In this document: piece after piece, positions 49,808 to 60,160 of the stretch
Position numbering within the stretch: the stretch's first letter is position 1
Layout: each line of letters begins with the position of its first letter
Source of the DNA: Lysobacter sp. FW306-1B-D06B
GTDB lineage: Bacteria; Pseudomonadota; Gammaproteobacteria; Xanthomonadales; Xanthomonadaceae
Direction of reading: 5' to 3'
Length of the DNA: 64,000 bases
Assembly: GCF_038446665.1 (NCBI RefSeq)
Contig: NZ_CP151802.1
Coordinates: 3,038,001 to 3,102,000 of the forward strand
Made by a program: the position numbers and the translations under genes
The notes under the pieces: model-generated
The model's database searches: none
The model's input: only the letters and a program-made list of their open reading frames with translations
What the model was told of the DNA's origin: nothing

Positions 49808-52800
49808 ATGAGCTGGGACGACGCCATCGACGGCGTGGATCGCGAGACGCCCGGCGACCGCATGCCACGCGCGTTGCAGATCAGCACGCGCCTGCGCCAT
49901 GCCGCCAATGACGATCTGGACGACGACGCGCCGCCTTACGCCGAGCTGCACTGCCTGTCGGATTTCAGCTTCCTGCGCGGCGCGGCGAGCGCGGAGGAAT
50001 TGTTCGAACGCGCCCGCCACTGCGGCTACCAGGCGCTGGCGATCACCGACGAATGCTCGCTGGCGGGCATCGTGCGCGGGCTGGAGGCTTCGCTCGCCAC
50101 GGGCGTACGGTTGATCGTCGGCAGCGAGTTTCGCCTCACCGACGGCATGCGCTTCGTCCTGCTGGTGGAGAACGCTGTCGGCTACACGCGCTTGTGCGAG
50201 CTGATCACGCGCGGTCGCCGTGCAGCCGAAAAAGGCACCTATCGTCTGGCGCGCAACGATGTCGAAACCGTCTTCGCAAACGTCGAGCCCGGCGTGTTCG
50301 CGCTGTGGCTGCCCGATGCCGAACCGGGCGCCGCGCCGGACGAACGCCACGGCCGCTGGCTTCGCGCGTTGTTCGGCGAACGCACGCACCTGGCGGTGGA
50401 AATGCACCGCCAGGACGACGACGACGCGCGCCTGCGCACGCTGCTCGCGCTCGCACAGGCGCTGGACATCACCGCCGTGGCGAGCGGCGACGTGCACATG
50501 GCCACGCGCCGCCAGCGCGTGCTGCAGGACACGATGACCGCGATCCGCCACGGCCTGCCGCTGGCCGAATGCGGCGCGCACCTGTTCCGCAACGGCGAGC
50601 GCCACCTGCGCGCGCGCTCGACGCTGGCCAACATTCACCCGCATGGGCTGCTCAACGCCGCCGTGCAGCTCGCGCGGCGCTGCACCTTCGATCTTCAACG
50701 CGACCTGAAATACGACTACCCCTTCGAACTGGTGCCCGAAGGCGAAACGCCCGCCTCGCATCTGCGCGCGCTCACCTTCGCCGGCATGCGCACGCGCTGG
50801 CCGGACGGCGCGTCGGCGAAGATCGTGGCGCAGATCGAGACGGAACTGGCGCTCATCGCCGAGCTCAAGTACGAGGCCTTTTTCCTCACCGTGGAGGACA
50901 TCGTCCGTTTCGCGCGCAGCCGCAACATCCTGTGCCAGGGCCGCGGTTCCTCGGCGAACTCGGCCGTGTGTTACGCGCTGGGCATTACCGCGGTGAACCC
51001 GGAGGAAAGCCGCCTGCTGATGGCGCGCTTCCTGTCGCGCGAACGCAACGAACCGCCCGACATCGACGTGGACTTCGAACACGAGCGCCGCGAGGAAGTG
51101 CTGCAATACGTCTACACCAAGTACGGCCGCGAACGCGCCGCACTGGCGGCGACGGTGATCCGCTACCGCGGCAAGAGCGCGGTGCGCGATGTCGCCAAGG
51201 CGTTCGGGCTGCCGCCGGACCAGGTCGCGCTGCTCGCCGGTTGCTACGGTTGGGGCAACGCCGGCACCGAGATGGAACAGCGCCTGGCCGAAACCGGCTT
51301 CGACCCGCATAACCCGCTGATCCGGCGCGTGCTCGCCGTCAGCGCGCAGTTGGAAGACCATCCGCGTCATCTGTCGCAGCACGTCGGCGGCTTCGTCATC
51401 TCGCAAGCGCCGCTGTCCACGGTGGTGCCGGTGGAGAACGCCGCGATGGCCGATCGCACCATCATCCAGTGGGACAAGGATGACCTGGAGACGATGAAGC
51501 TGCTGAAGGTCGACTGCCTCGCACTGGGCATGCTGACCTGCATCCGCAAGGCAATCGATCTGGTGGAGCAGCATCGCGGCCTCAAGCTCGACATGGCCAC
51601 GATTCCCGCCGGCGACGAGCCCACCTACGCGATGATCCAGCGCGCCGACACGGTGGGCGTGTTCCAGATCGAATCGCGCGCGCAGATGACGATGCTGCCG
51701 CGCTTGAAGCCCAAGAATTTCTACGACCTGGTGGTGGAAGTCGCCATCGTGCGGCCCGGGCCGATCCAGGGCGGCATGGTGCATCCCTACCTGCGCCGTC
51801 GCATGGGCAAGGAGGCGGTCGAATACCCGTCGCCGGAAGTGGAGGAAATCCTCAAGCCCACGCTCGGCGTTCCGCTGTTCCAGGAACAAGTGATGGAACT
51901 GGTGATGCACGCCGGCTACAGCGACAGCGAAGCCGACCAGCTGCGCCGGTCGATGGCCGCCTGGCGCGTGGGCGGCGACATGGAACCGCACCGCCTGCGC
52001 ATCCGCGACTGCATGCGCAACAAGGGCTATTCGGAAACTTTCATCGAGCAGATCTTCGAGCAGATCAAGGGTTTCGGTTCCTACGGTTTCCCGCAGAGCC
52101 ATGCCGCCTCGTTCGCCAAACTCGTTTACGTGAGCTGCTGGCTCAAACGGCACGAGCCGGCGGCCTTCGCCTGCGCGCTGCTGAACTCGCAGCCGATGGG
52201 GTTCTACTCGCCCAGCCAGATCGTGCAGGACGCGCGGCGCGGCGCGCCCAAGCGAGCGGCGGACGAGTTCGCGAACGAAGACGAACGTGCGCGCGCGATG
52301 CGCGAGGCGGTGGAGGTGTTGCCGGTGGACGTGCTGCACAGCGACTGGGATTGCACGCTGGTCGGTGGCAGTCGCTTCGGTGAGCACGCCAATGCGCAGC
52401 CGGCGATCCGTCTGGGCCTGCGCGAAGTGCGCGGGCTGTCCGAAGCGGCGGCCCAGGCCATCGTTGCGGCACGCGCGCGTCGGTCATTCGACAGCCTGCA
52501 GGACCTGCGCCAGCGCGCCGGCCTCGACGAGAAGGCCTGCAATGCGCTGGCCGAAGCCGATGCGTTGAAGCATCTGGTCGGCAATCGCCATGTCGCGCGC
52601 TGGTCCGTGGCCGGGCTGGAACGCCGCCGGCCGCTGTTGCCCGGAAGTCCGGACGAAGCGCGCATCGACCTGCCCGCGCCGCGCATCGGCGAGGAAATCC
52701 TCTCCGATTACCGCGCCACGGGACTGAGCCTGGCCTCGCATCCGATGGCGCTGCTGCGGCCGCAGCTGGACGCGCGGCGCATCCAGGGCTCGCGCCACCT

Positions 52801-53101
52801 GCGCGATGCGCGCCACGGACGCGGCGTGCACGTCGCCGGGCTGGTCACGCAGCGCCAGCGCCCGGCCACCGCCAAGGGCACGATCTTCGTCACGCTGGAA
52901 GACGAACACGGCATGATCAACGTCATCGTCTGGCCGGACCTGGCCGCACGCCAGCGCAAACCGCTGCTGGATGCGACGCTGCTCGCCGTGCGCGGACGCT
53001 GGGAGCGCGTGGACGGCGTGGAGCATCTGATCGCCGGCCAGCTGACCGACCTGAGCGAGCTGCTCGGCGAACTGCAGGCGCCGTCGCGGGATTTCCGCTG
53101 A
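49808..53101 (+). CDS. dnaE2: Error-prone DNA polymerase DnaE2 (ImuC)
   Basis: 1097 residues. C-family polymerase. PHP domain: [22 protein letters not shown] and [16 protein letters not shown]. Polymerase core: [18 protein letters not shown] and the catalytic Asp pair in [16 protein letters not shown] (residues 417-432). Helix-hairpin and OB fold toward the end ([15 protein letters not shown]). The start ATG at 49808, 10 bp after imuB, is chosen because the frame before it overlaps imuB. Confidence 0.96.
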   Translation: MSWDDAIDGVDRETPGDRMPRALQISTRLRHAANDDLDDDAPPYAELHCLSDFSFLRGAASAEELFERARHCGYQALAITDECSLAGIVRGLEASLATGVRLIVGSEFRLTDGMRFVLLVENAVGYTRLCELITRGRRAAEKGTYRLARNDVETVFANVEPGVFALWLPDAEPGAAPDERHGRWLRALFGERTHLAVEMHRQDDDDARLRTLLALAQALDITAVASGDVHMATRRQRVLQDTMTAIRHGLPLAECGAHLFRNGERHLRARSTLANIHPHGLLNAAVQLARRCTFDLQRDLKYDYPFELVPEGETPASHLRALTFAGMRTRWPDGASAKIVAQIETELALIAELKYEAFFLTVEDIVRFARSRNILCQGRGSSANSAVCYALGITAVNPEESRLLMARFLSRERNEPPDIDVDFEHERREEVLQYVYTKYGRERAALAATVIRYRGKSAVRDVAKAFGLPPDQVALLAGCYGWGNAGTEMEQRLAETGFDPHNPLIRRVLAVSAQLEDHPRHLSQHVGGFVISQAPLSTVVPVENAAMADRTIIQWDKDDLETMKLLKVDCLALGMLTCIRKAIDLVEQHRGLKLDMATIPAGDEPTYAMIQRADTVGVFQIESRAQMTMLPRLKPKNFYDLVVEVAIVRPGPIQGGMVHPYLRRRMGKEAVEYPSPEVEEILKPTLGVPLFQEQVMELVMHAGYSDSEADQLRRSMAAWRVGGDMEPHRLRIRDCMRNKGYSETFIEQIFEQIKGFGSYGFPQSHAASFAKLVYVSCWLKRHEPAAFACALLNSQPMGFYSPSQIVQDARRGAPKRAADEFANEDERARAMREAVEVLPVDVLHSDWDCTLVGGSRFGEHANAQPAIRLGLREVRGLSEAAAQAIVAARARRSFDSLQDLRQRAGLDEKACNALAEADALKHLVGNRHVARWSVAGLERRRPLLPGSPDEARIDLPAPRIGEEILSDYRATGLSLASHPMALLRPQLDARRIQGSRHLRDARHGRGVHVAGLVTQRQRPATAKGTIFVTLEDEHGMINVIVWPDLAARQRKPLLDATLLAVRGRWERVDGVEHLIAGQLTDLSELLGELQAPSRDFR

Positions 53102-53136
53102 CGGGCGCAGCCCCCTCATCCACCACGGAGAACACG

Positions 53137-53484
53137 ATGATCGAACGCCTCTTCGTCTACGGAAGCCTCGCGCCGGGACGCCCCAACGCGCACGTGCTGG
53201 CCGACGTGCCCGGTACGTGGGAGCCGGCCATCGTCACCGGCACCCTGCGTGCGGAAGGCTGGGGCGCGGCGATGGGCTTTCCCGGGCTGGTGCTGGCGCA
53301 AGACGGCGGCGACGTCGCCGGCCTGGTCTTCAGCTCGACGCAGCTCGGCCCGCACTGGGCGCGGCTGGACGCCTTCGAGGACGGTTATGCGCGGGAACTC
53401 GCCCAGGTCCGGCTGGAGGACGGCCGATGCGTGGAGGCCTGGGTCTACACCGTCGATGGCCGGGCGGGCCCGGATTCAACGTGA
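53137..53484 (+). CDS. Gamma-glutamylcyclotransferase-like protein
   Basis: 115 residues. The GGCT/AIG2 fold begins LFVYGSLAPGRPNA with the YGSL substrate loop; the candidate acid is Glu in LDAFEDGYARE. Probable action on gamma-glutamyl amines or a related substrate. The last codons overlap the next GTG start. Confidence 0.88.
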   Translation: MIERLFVYGSLAPGRPNAHVLADVPGTWEPAIVTGTLRAEGWGAAMGFPGLVLAQDGGDVAGLVFSSTQLGPHWARLDAFEDGYARELAQVRLEDGRCVEAWVYTVDGRAGPDST

Positions 53485-53957
53485 TTCCTGATGGCGATCC
53501 CGCCGTGGATCGCGCCTGGCATCCCCCGCAGCCGAGGCTGGCCGTGGACGCACCCCGATACTTCGTCACCTATCGACGCCCTGAAAACGGTGAAACCGCA
53601 ACGCGCGTGCTCGGGCGTTTCCACGACCGCGCCGCGGCCGAACGCGTGGCGCGCGAGCATCTACGCGTCGCCGGGCTGGAAATGCTCGCCATCCGCGCCG
53701 AGACCCCGCTGGAGGCGCTGCATTACCGCTTCTCGCGCATCATGACCCGCACGCTGCGCATCACCCTGGGCGCCGGCCTGAGTCTTCTGGCCTACCACGA
53801 GCTGTTCCGCACCGGCTCACGCATGGGCGACCTGCCGCTGAGCCGGCTCACGCTGAACATGCTGCTGACGTTCGGCTTCCACGGCGTGCTGATGATCGCC
53901 GCGGTGGTGTTCTGCTGGGACATCGCGTTCGGCGAGGGGCCGCATCACGGGCGTTGA
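53481..53957 (+). CDS. Hypothetical membrane protein
   Basis: 158 residues from a GTG overlapping the previous stop (GTGA). The N-terminal soluble part (YFVTYRRPENGETATRVLGRF, then HDRAAAERVAREHL) is followed by two membrane segments, ITLGAGLSLLAYHELF and MLLTFGFHGVLMIAAVVFCW. I do not recognise a family. Confidence 0.6.
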   Translation: MIPDGDPAVDRAWHPPQPRLAVDAPRYFVTYRRPENGETATRVLGRFHDRAAAERVAREHLRVAGLEMLAIRAETPLEALHYRFSRIMTRTLRITLGAGLSLLAYHELFRTGSRMGDLPLSRLTLNMLLTFGFHGVLMIAAVVFCWDIAFGEGPHHGR

Positions 53958-54019
53958 TGTAGCGCGTTGCTGCGACACGCCCTACCCCTCTCCCTGGTTC
54001 GCTGCGCGAACCTGTCCCT

Positions 54020-54130
54020 CTCAGCTCTGCACTCCCTTCGGTCGCCGCAAGGGGAGAAGGGAAAGTCGATCAGCGTAGCCTTTGCTCTTCCTTCTCCCCT
54101 CGCGGCGACCGAAGGGAGTGCGGAGCTGAG
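54020..54130. repeat. Long imperfect inverted repeat (about 43-bp arms)
   Basis: The left arm, 54020-54064, and right arm, 54088-54130, match over about 43 bp with three differences; the loop is about 23 bp. Each arm contains CACTCCCTTCGGTCGCCGC. It fills the gap before the TauE gene and looks like a small mobile or REP-type element. Confidence 0.88.
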
Positions 54131-54216
54131 AAGGTGGCGCGAAGCGCCGGTAGAGGGCGCGCGCTGCCTCACCGCTTCCACTATCATTCGCCGCCCCCTT
54201 CGCGCGAACGTCATCC

Positions 54217-55002
54217 ATGGAACTTGCCACCGACACGATCGCCCTGCTCATGGCGGTCGCCTTCGTGGCAGGCATCATCGACGCCATCGCCGGCGGCGGC
54301 GGATTGCTGACCATCCCGGCGCTCATGGCCGCCGGCATCCCGCCGGTCAACGCCATCGCCACCAACAAGCTGCAAAGCAGCTTCGGCACCGCGAGCGCGG
54401 TGGTCGCCTTCGCACGCAAGGGCCGCATCGATTTCCGCCGCTTCCTCAAACCGGCGCTGGGTGCCTTCATCGGCTCCGCCCTGGGCGCGTGGACCTTGCA
54501 GCGTCTGAACCCCGCGTTCCTGTCGGGCCTGATCCCGATGCTGCTGATCCTGATGGTGCTGTACTTCCTGTTCGCGCCCAAGGCGAGCGAGGAAGACCGC
54601 CAGGGCCGCTTCGGCCCCATGGCGATGCTCGGCATCGTTACCGCCATCGGCTTCTACGACGGCTTCTTCGGACCGGGCACCGGCTCCTTCCTGACCACCG
54701 CGCTGGTCGCGCTGTTCGGACTGGGCCTGGTGTCGGCCACCGCGCACACCAAATTCCTCAACCTGTCGAGCAACGTCGCCGCCGTGCTGACGCTGATCGC
54801 CGGCGGCCACGTGATGTGGACGCTGGGGCTGCTGATGGCGGTTTCGAGCATTGCCGGCGGCCAGCTCGGCGCGCATCTGGCCATGCGCGTGGGCGGCAAG
54901 GTGATCCGCCCGCTGCTGGTGACCATGTCGCTGCTGCTCACGGCGAAACTGCTGTCCGATCCGGCCAATCCGGTGACGGCGTTCGTGCTGGGCCACGCCT
55001 AA
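54217..55002 (+). CDS. TauE/SafE-family sulfite/anion exporter
   Basis: 261 residues with about eight membrane segments. First half: AGIIDAIAGGGGLLTIPALMAAGIPPVNAIATNKLQS. Second half: GFYDGFFGPGTGSFL and ATAHTKFLNLSSNVAA. Such proteins export organosulfur compounds or related anions; the substrate cannot be told. Confidence 0.93.
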   Translation: MELATDTIALLMAVAFVAGIIDAIAGGGGLLTIPALMAAGIPPVNAIATNKLQSSFGTASAVVAFARKGRIDFRRFLKPALGAFIGSALGAWTLQRLNPAFLSGLIPMLLILMVLYFLFAPKASEEDRQGRFGPMAMLGIVTAIGFYDGFFGPGTGSFLTTALVALFGLGLVSATAHTKFLNLSSNVAAVLTLIAGGHVMWTLGLLMAVSSIAGGQLGAHLAMRVGGKVIRPLLVTMSLLLTAKLLSDPANPVTAFVLGHA

Positions 55003-55214
55003 CCGTCGTTCGTCGACGGCCTGCCCAGCGCTTCCCTGCACTGCACGCTGCGCAGTGCCTTGTGCATCTTGTAGTCGGTAGTCGCGCGCGATATCGCCGC
55101 GCGGCAGTCATCGGCCGCGCGCGAGCGCACGGCGAACGTTCCCAGCACCGCGAACAGCAGCACCACCGCAACGCCCATCGCGACCTGCAATCGAGTTGGC
55201 ATGCTGTCGGTCAT
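54999..55214 (-). CDS. Small membrane-anchored hypothetical protein
   Basis: 71 residues, GGAGGG 6 bp before the ATG. One N-terminal membrane segment (LQVAMGVAVVLLFAVLGTFAV), then a short polar part with two Cys (DDCRAAISRATTDYKMHKALRSVQC over two helices) facing the periplasm. It converges on and overlaps the TauE gene end by 4 bp. Confidence 0.65.
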   Translation of the reverse strand: MTDSMPTRLQVAMGVAVVLLFAVLGTFAVRSRAADDCRAAISRATTDYKMHKALRSVQCREALGRPSTNDG

Positions 55215-55421
55215 CGCCGGCCCTCCGTCCTCGTCCCTCTTATCGGCCGGAACGCCGCAGACTTTCGGGCCTCGAAACCTGCCGAAAACGCATCGGCGGC
55301 TGTAACAGCGCTGCGGCGCAGTCAGCCTGTTCTTCACGTTCACGTCTCACACGACCATCACCCGTACCGCGCTTTGCTCGGCCTTCGAACGCTTGGCGTT
55401 GGTGGCTGAACAGGACGCACC

Positions 55422-58400
55422 ATGGACAGGACACCTCCTGACGGTCGACGTGTCGCGCCACGCGCGCGCGTCCTTCCCCTGACGATCGGCATCCGCGAGG
55501 CGCTGCGCCTGGTTGCCGCGCGAACGTCGTTTGCAAGCCTCGCGTTGATGCCGGCGATGGTGTGCGCGCAGACCTTCGGGCCGGGCGTTGTTGCGCCGAT
55601 CGATCTCAACGGCGGCACCGGGCAGGTGGTGGGCAGCACGACCATCACGGCGCCCACCTCCACGCACGCGGTGCGCGTGCGCAGCGGCGGCACGCTGACG
55701 GTAGACACTCAGGCGCCGCCACTGCCTGGCGCCATCAGCTTCACTTCCGTCACGGGCAACACGTTGTTCGCCGACGGCGCGGTGATCCTCGTGCCGGCGG
55801 GCGTGAACCTGTTCACCACCGGTGGCAATGCCGCCATCGCCAACGGCAGTGGCAGCCGCATCGACATCACCGGCGGCCAGTTCAACATCACCGGCGTGGG
55901 CGATGCCGTCGTGGCGATCAACGGCGGGCTCATCAACGTCGCCAACGCCACGATCAACAGCACCGCCACCGCAGGCGCCACCATCTCCAATGCGCACGGG
56001 TTCATCGCCGAAGCCGGCGGGCGCGTCGTGGCGACACAGATCAACCAGATCAACACCGCCGCGTCCAATGCGGTCGCGCTGGGCGCCTCCGGTGCCAACA
56101 GTCGGGTCGAGAATGCCCTCGCGCCGGTGATCGCGATGAGCGGAACCGGCTCGCTGGGCATCTACGTCCACGACGGCGGCCAGGTATTCACGCCAGCCAA
56201 CACGCTCATCACGATGACCGGCACCAATAGCGTGGGCGTGAGCGCGGACAACACCACCGTGGCGGCGGGCACGTTGGGCAGCGGCCTGCGGGTGGACTTC
56301 ACCAACCCGTCGACGGCGCAGGCCAGCGGCACCGGCGCGGTCGCGATGAACGGCGGCGTGCTCACGCTGGACAGTTTCCAGGTGACCGGCGTGGGCGCCG
56401 GCGCGGGCGTGTGGTCGCGGCCCGGCACCACGATCACGCTCACCGGCAGCAGCAACCTCACCATCGCCGCGACGACGAACCCGACGTTCTACGTGCTCAG
56501 TACGGCCAACCTCGCCACCGTCGATGGGCCGATCGGCTCGAGCTTCGCCGTCGTCGCCGGCCTCCCCATCGCCGGCCTGAAATCGCAGGGCGCGATCTTC
56601 AGTACCGGCACGACCGTCAACGTGTCCTCGCCGAACGGGCGCGGCGGTTACGCCGAAATCAACACCGGGACGGCGACGCTCGACATCACCAACAACACCA
56701 TCACCACCACCGGCACGGGCGGCGTCGGCCTGTTCGCGGGCGACAACGGCGTCATCACCGGGCGCGACTCACGCATCACCACACGCGACGGCGCGGCGGC
56801 GCTGGAGCTGTTCAATTTCACTTCTCCGGCTTCGATCGACCTCACCAACTCGCAGGTGACGGCGACCGGCGCGCGCACCATCGGCCTGTACTCGGCCAAT
56901 CGCACCACCAACCTGGTGAACCAGGCGACGCTGACCGGCGGCACCATGACCAGCGAATACGTCGCCATCCTCGGCAACGGGCCGCTGGACGTGACCGTGG
57001 ACGGTGGCGCGTCGGTGAGCAGTCCCAGCTGGCTGATGTATGCGCAGACGCCGGCCGTTGCGTTCGCGCAGCCGTCGATCGTCCAGCTCTTCGCCGACAA
57101 CGCCACGTTGAACGGCGCGGCCGGCGCGAATGCCGCCGCCACGGCAAACATCACGCTGCAGAACGCCTCGCACTGGACCGGCGAGGCGTACTACCTCACC
57201 AACGGCACGCTGGATGCGTCCAGCGTCTGGACGGTGCCGGTCGATTCGATCCTTACCGCGACGCTGACCAACGCCGGCCGCGTGGAGTTCACCGCGCCCC
57301 AGGCAAGTGCCTTCAAGGAACTGTGGACGCGCGACTACGTGGGCGCCGGCGGCACGCTGGCGATCAACACGTTCCTGGGAGCCGACAACTCGCCGTCGGA
57401 CAAGCTCATCCTCTACAACGGCGGTCTCGCTACAGGCCCGGGCCTGCTCGCCGTGTCGAACACCGACGGCGCGGGCGACGTCACCGTCGCCAACGGCATC
57501 CTCGTGGTGCAGGCCATCGAAGGCGCGACAACGTCGGCCAATCTGTTCGCGTTGGCAGCGCCGGCGATTGCCGGCCCGTATGAGTACACGCTGCATCGCG
57601 GCAGCGTCGACGCCGACGGACCCAACAACTGGTACCTGCGCTCCACGCTGGATTGCAGTGGCCCCAACGCACCCGTGCCACCGTGCCCGCAACCGCCGCC
57701 GCCCGATCCGCCGCCGGACCCGACACCGGATCCACCGCCGCCGCCTCCCCCGCCCGACCCGACACCGGAGCCGCCGCCCGTGCCGGATCCGATTCCGGAT
57801 CCGCCCGATCCACCGGCGCCACCGCCGCTGCCGCCACTGCCGCCGCCGATTCCGCAGTTCCGGCCGGAAGTGTCGGTGTACACCGCACTCGCGCCGACGA
57901 CATTGCAGTACGGACGCTCGTTGCTCGACACGCTGCACGAACGCGTGGGCGAGCAGGAGCAACTGCGCAATCGCGACCTGCCCGAGCAGTTCCGCATCGA
58001 CGGCTTCTGGGGCCGGCTGATCTACGTCAACGGCGAAAAGGACGCCGAGGGCGCGGGCATCTACGACCGCGGCCCGGAGTACGACTACGTGCTGACCGCC
58101 GTGCAACTGGGCCTGGACCTCAAGCGCGAAGAAGACCAGGACGGACCGCGCGATCATGCCGGCCTGTACGCCGCCATCGGCCACGCCGAAACGCAGGTGG
58201 AGCACGTCTTCTCGAACCTCGCCGGCGACGTGTTCGTCGACGGTTACACGCTGGGCGGCTATTGGACGCGTTACAGCGAGCGCGAGGCCTACCTCGACGG
58301 CGTGCTCCAGGCGACGTGGTACGACGCCAGCGCGCAATCGGTACGCCGCATCCGAATGCAGACCGACGGCTGGGGCCTGGCCGCATCGATCGAAGGCGGC

Positions 58401-58844
58401 TACCCGTTCCGCACGCGCAACGAGTGGGAAATCGAACCGCAGGCGCAGCTGATCTATCAGTGGATCGACCTGGGCGATTCGTCGGACCTCGCCGCCGATG
58501 TGCACTTCGACGACAACGAATCGCTGCTCGCACGCCTGAGCGCACGCCTCTCGCGCGAATGGAACAGCAAGGGTTACGAGTCCGGCCCGCTGGACCACAC
58601 CGGCTGGGCGCGGCTGAGCGTGTGGCACGAGTTCAAGGGCGACCCGGTGACGTCGTTCTCGTCACGGCTGGGCGACATCCCCTTCGACGCCGACCTCGGC
58701 GGCAGCTGGTGGGAAGTCGAAATCGGCTACACCGGCGACCTCGACCGCAACCGCTTCCTCTACACCAACCTGGGCTACTCGCAGGGCTTCGACGACGACC
58801 GGCGCGCGTGGGAGGCGAAGCTGGGTTTTCGGGCGAACTGGTGA
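55422..58844 (+). CDS. Autotransporter adhesin-type protein with C-terminal beta-barrel
   Basis: 1140 residues, type Va. A long signal peptide (about 49 residues, n-region charged, cleavage likely after MVCA). The passenger (50-745) is a Gly/Thr/Asn-rich beta-helix with many repeats such as NGGLINVANATINSTATAG and NTGTATLDITNNTITTTGTGG. A proline-rich linker of PPPPDP-type lies at about 750-815. The barrel (about 820-1140) starts VSVYTALAPTTLQYGRSLLDTLHER and ends GFRANW with the terminal aromatic. No protease triad is seen, so adhesion is more likely than proteolysis. Confidence 0.88.
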   Translation: MDRTPPDGRRVAPRARVLPLTIGIREALRLVAARTSFASLALMPAMVCAQTFGPGVVAPIDLNGGTGQVVGSTTITAPTSTHAVRVRSGGTLTVDTQAPPLPGAISFTSVTGNTLFADGAVILVPAGVNLFTTGGNAAIANGSGSRIDITGGQFNITGVGDAVVAINGGLINVANATINSTATAGATISNAHGFIAEAGGRVVATQINQINTAASNAVALGASGANSRVENALAPVIAMSGTGSLGIYVHDGGQVFTPANTLITMTGTNSVGVSADNTTVAAGTLGSGLRVDFTNPSTAQASGTGAVAMNGGVLTLDSFQVTGVGAGAGVWSRPGTTITLTGSSNLTIAATTNPTFYVLSTANLATVDGPIGSSFAVVAGLPIAGLKSQGAIFSTGTTVNVSSPNGRGGYAEINTGTATLDITNNTITTTGTGGVGLFAGDNGVITGRDSRITTRDGAAALELFNFTSPASIDLTNSQVTATGARTIGLYSANRTTNLVNQATLTGGTMTSEYVAILGNGPLDVTVDGGASVSSPSWLMYAQTPAVAFAQPSIVQLFADNATLNGAAGANAAATANITLQNASHWTGEAYYLTNGTLDASSVWTVPVDSILTATLTNAGRVEFTAPQASAFKELWTRDYVGAGGTLAINTFLGADNSPSDKLILYNGGLATGPGLLAVSNTDGAGDVTVANGILVVQAIEGATTSANLFALAAPAIAGPYEYTLHRGSVDADGPNNWYLRSTLDCSGPNAPVPPCPQPPPPDPPPDPTPDPPPPPPPPDPTPEPPPVPDPIPDPPDPPAPPPLPPLPPPIPQFRPEVSVYTALAPTTLQYGRSLLDTLHERVGEQEQLRNRDLPEQFRIDGFWGRLIYVNGEKDAEGAGIYDRGPEYDYVLTAVQLGLDLKREEDQDGPRDHAGLYAAIGHAETQVEHVFSNLAGDVFVDGYTLGGYWTRYSEREAYLDGVLQATWYDASAQSVRRIRMQTDGWGLAASIEGGYPFRTRNEWEIEPQAQLIYQWIDLGDSSDLAADVHFDDNESLLARLSARLSREWNSKGYESGPLDHTGWARLSVWHEFKGDPVTSFSSRLGDIPFDADLGGSWWEVEIGYTGDLDRNRFLYTNLGYSQGFDDDRRAWEAKLGFRANW

Positions 58845-58967
58845 GCGTGGGGGCGGATGATTCCAGCCCGTGCAAGTGAAGCGCCTGCCCCTCCGGGACG
58901 GGCTGCCCTGCCTTGCCTGCGCCTGCTGCCGGCGCTGCTCAGTTCGGGCGCGTTGAGGTGGCTGCAC

Positions 58968-59138
58968 GTCATTGCGTTGAACTCGTCATTGCGGTTGATA
59001 CCGTGATTGCGGTTGAAGCGTGTCATTTCGGTTGAAGCTGTCATCCCCGCGAAGGCGGGGATCCAACTACCCGACGATGCACGCCGACGGAAAGTGTGAG
59101 CAGTCGGCGAGTTGGATTCCCGCCTTCGCGGGAATGAC
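58968..59138. repeat. Four-unit GTCATTGCGGTTGA repeat followed by an inverted REP doublet
   Basis: Units start at 58968, 58985, 59003 and 59022, with small changes, period 17-19 bp; the fifth GTCAT, at 59040, is already the first REP-like unit (GTCATCCCCGCGAAGGCGGG), with its inverted mate at 59110-59138. The 494-bp gap 58845-59338 holds these repeats and no gene. Confidence 0.85.
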
Positions 59139-59338
59139 GGTGAAGGTTGGAATTGCGGTAGCAGTACCGTTACACCGTCCGTCCGCAACGGCCGAGGCGA
59201 TCGGCAAGCAATACGCCCTGCAATTCATCCGACATCGCCGCTGCAACAGCGTGTCTCATAGGTATGCGACACGACAAGCGGTGCGCCATCGGGCGGGCAT
59301 TCCGGGATTATCGACTGCACCTCAACGCCGACAGTCTC

Positions 59339-59692
59339 ATGAATCCCAAGTTCCTCTTCTGCACCCTTGCGCTGCTCTGCGTCTCCGTTGCACATGCCGG
59401 AATGTCCGACGTCGTACCGCTTGGCAAAGGGCGATACATGATTGGCGGGAAGTCCGCGACCGTCTTCGGGAACACGTCGAAGATGCAAGGCAAGGCCATG
59501 AAGGTGGCAAACGACTTCTGTGCCGAGAAGAAGCCGGGCACTGAAGCCGTAATGGAATCAGCCCAAGGTCAACGGGGCCAGATGGGCACGGCCTATCAGA
59601 CCACTGACGGAGCCTGGGGCGGCGGCGGCGCCAAGCAGGCGGAGATCGAAGTCATCTTCACGTGTGAAAAGTTGGAAGAAGAATCGCCCTGA
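59339..59692 (+). CDS. Small secreted hypothetical protein
   Basis: 117 residues. Signal peptide FLFCTLALLCVSVAHA, cleavage after AHA. The mature part has VVPLGKGRYMIGGKSATVFG, CAEKKPGTEAVMESAQGQRG, a Gly run and IEVIFTCEKLEEE; two Cys may pair. I know similar short periplasmic proteins of unknown role in xanthomonads. Start of the island of small genes. Confidence 0.7.
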   Translation: MNPKFLFCTLALLCVSVAHAGMSDVVPLGKGRYMIGGKSATVFGNTSKMQGKAMKVANDFCAEKKPGTEAVMESAQGQRGQMGTAYQTTDGAWGGGGAKQAEIEVIFTCEKLEEESP

Positions 59693-59763
59693 GCGAGGCA
59701 CATCGGCCTACGTTCGTGACAGATCCAGAGGACTCATTGCTCTTCCCGCGTCACACCATTGAC

Positions 59764-60033
59764 TCAAGCGCACCAAACGTTACAGATCTTTTCGGTCCGA
59801 AGGTTGAGCAGCTTGGCAGACGCGCAGGCACCATACGGGCTGCCCTCGATGAATATCACTTCATCACCTTCTTCCATGTCAGGGCACCAGGTCTTAGCCT
59901 CGAATTTCTCACCATTGATGATGAAAAGCTCGTCGTCATGCGAAACCTCAATCTCGTACGAATCGGCAGCAAGAACGGTGCTTGCAGTTGCCGTAAGAAC
60001 CATCGCTGCGCAGATCCGAATGATCCTGTTCAT
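59764..60033 (-). CDS. Small secreted cysteine-containing protein
   Basis: 89 residues. Signal peptide IIRICAAMVLTATASTVLAA. The mature part is acidic (IEVSHDDELFIINGEKFEAK) with four Cys (TWCPDME, GACAS, KICNVWCA) that could form two disulfides. No family recognised. Its base composition is lower in GC than its neighbours. Confidence 0.65.
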   Translation of the reverse strand: MNRIIRICAAMVLTATASTVLAADSYEIEVSHDDELFIINGEKFEAKTWCPDMEEGDEVIFIEGSPYGACASAKLLNLRTEKICNVWCA

Positions 60034-60067
60034 GCTCGCCCCTCCCGCGTTGGTTCTTTACATCCTA

Positions 60068-60116
60068 CAGCCAGCGTAGCCCGGGTAAGACCGCAGGTCG
60101 CACCCGGGAATACGTT
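60068..60116. repeat. GTAGCCCGGGTAAG-type repeat, copy 1
   Basis: 49 bp identical to 60821-60869 (core GTAGCCCGGGTAAGACCGCA and CACCCGGGAATACG); a worn copy lies at 62265-62295. Inner CCCGGGT/ACCCGGG arms can pair. Confidence 0.85.
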
Positions 60117-60160
60117 GCCGTTCGTGAAAAGCGCTCGGTCACGCCTTCAGCGCACGTCAG

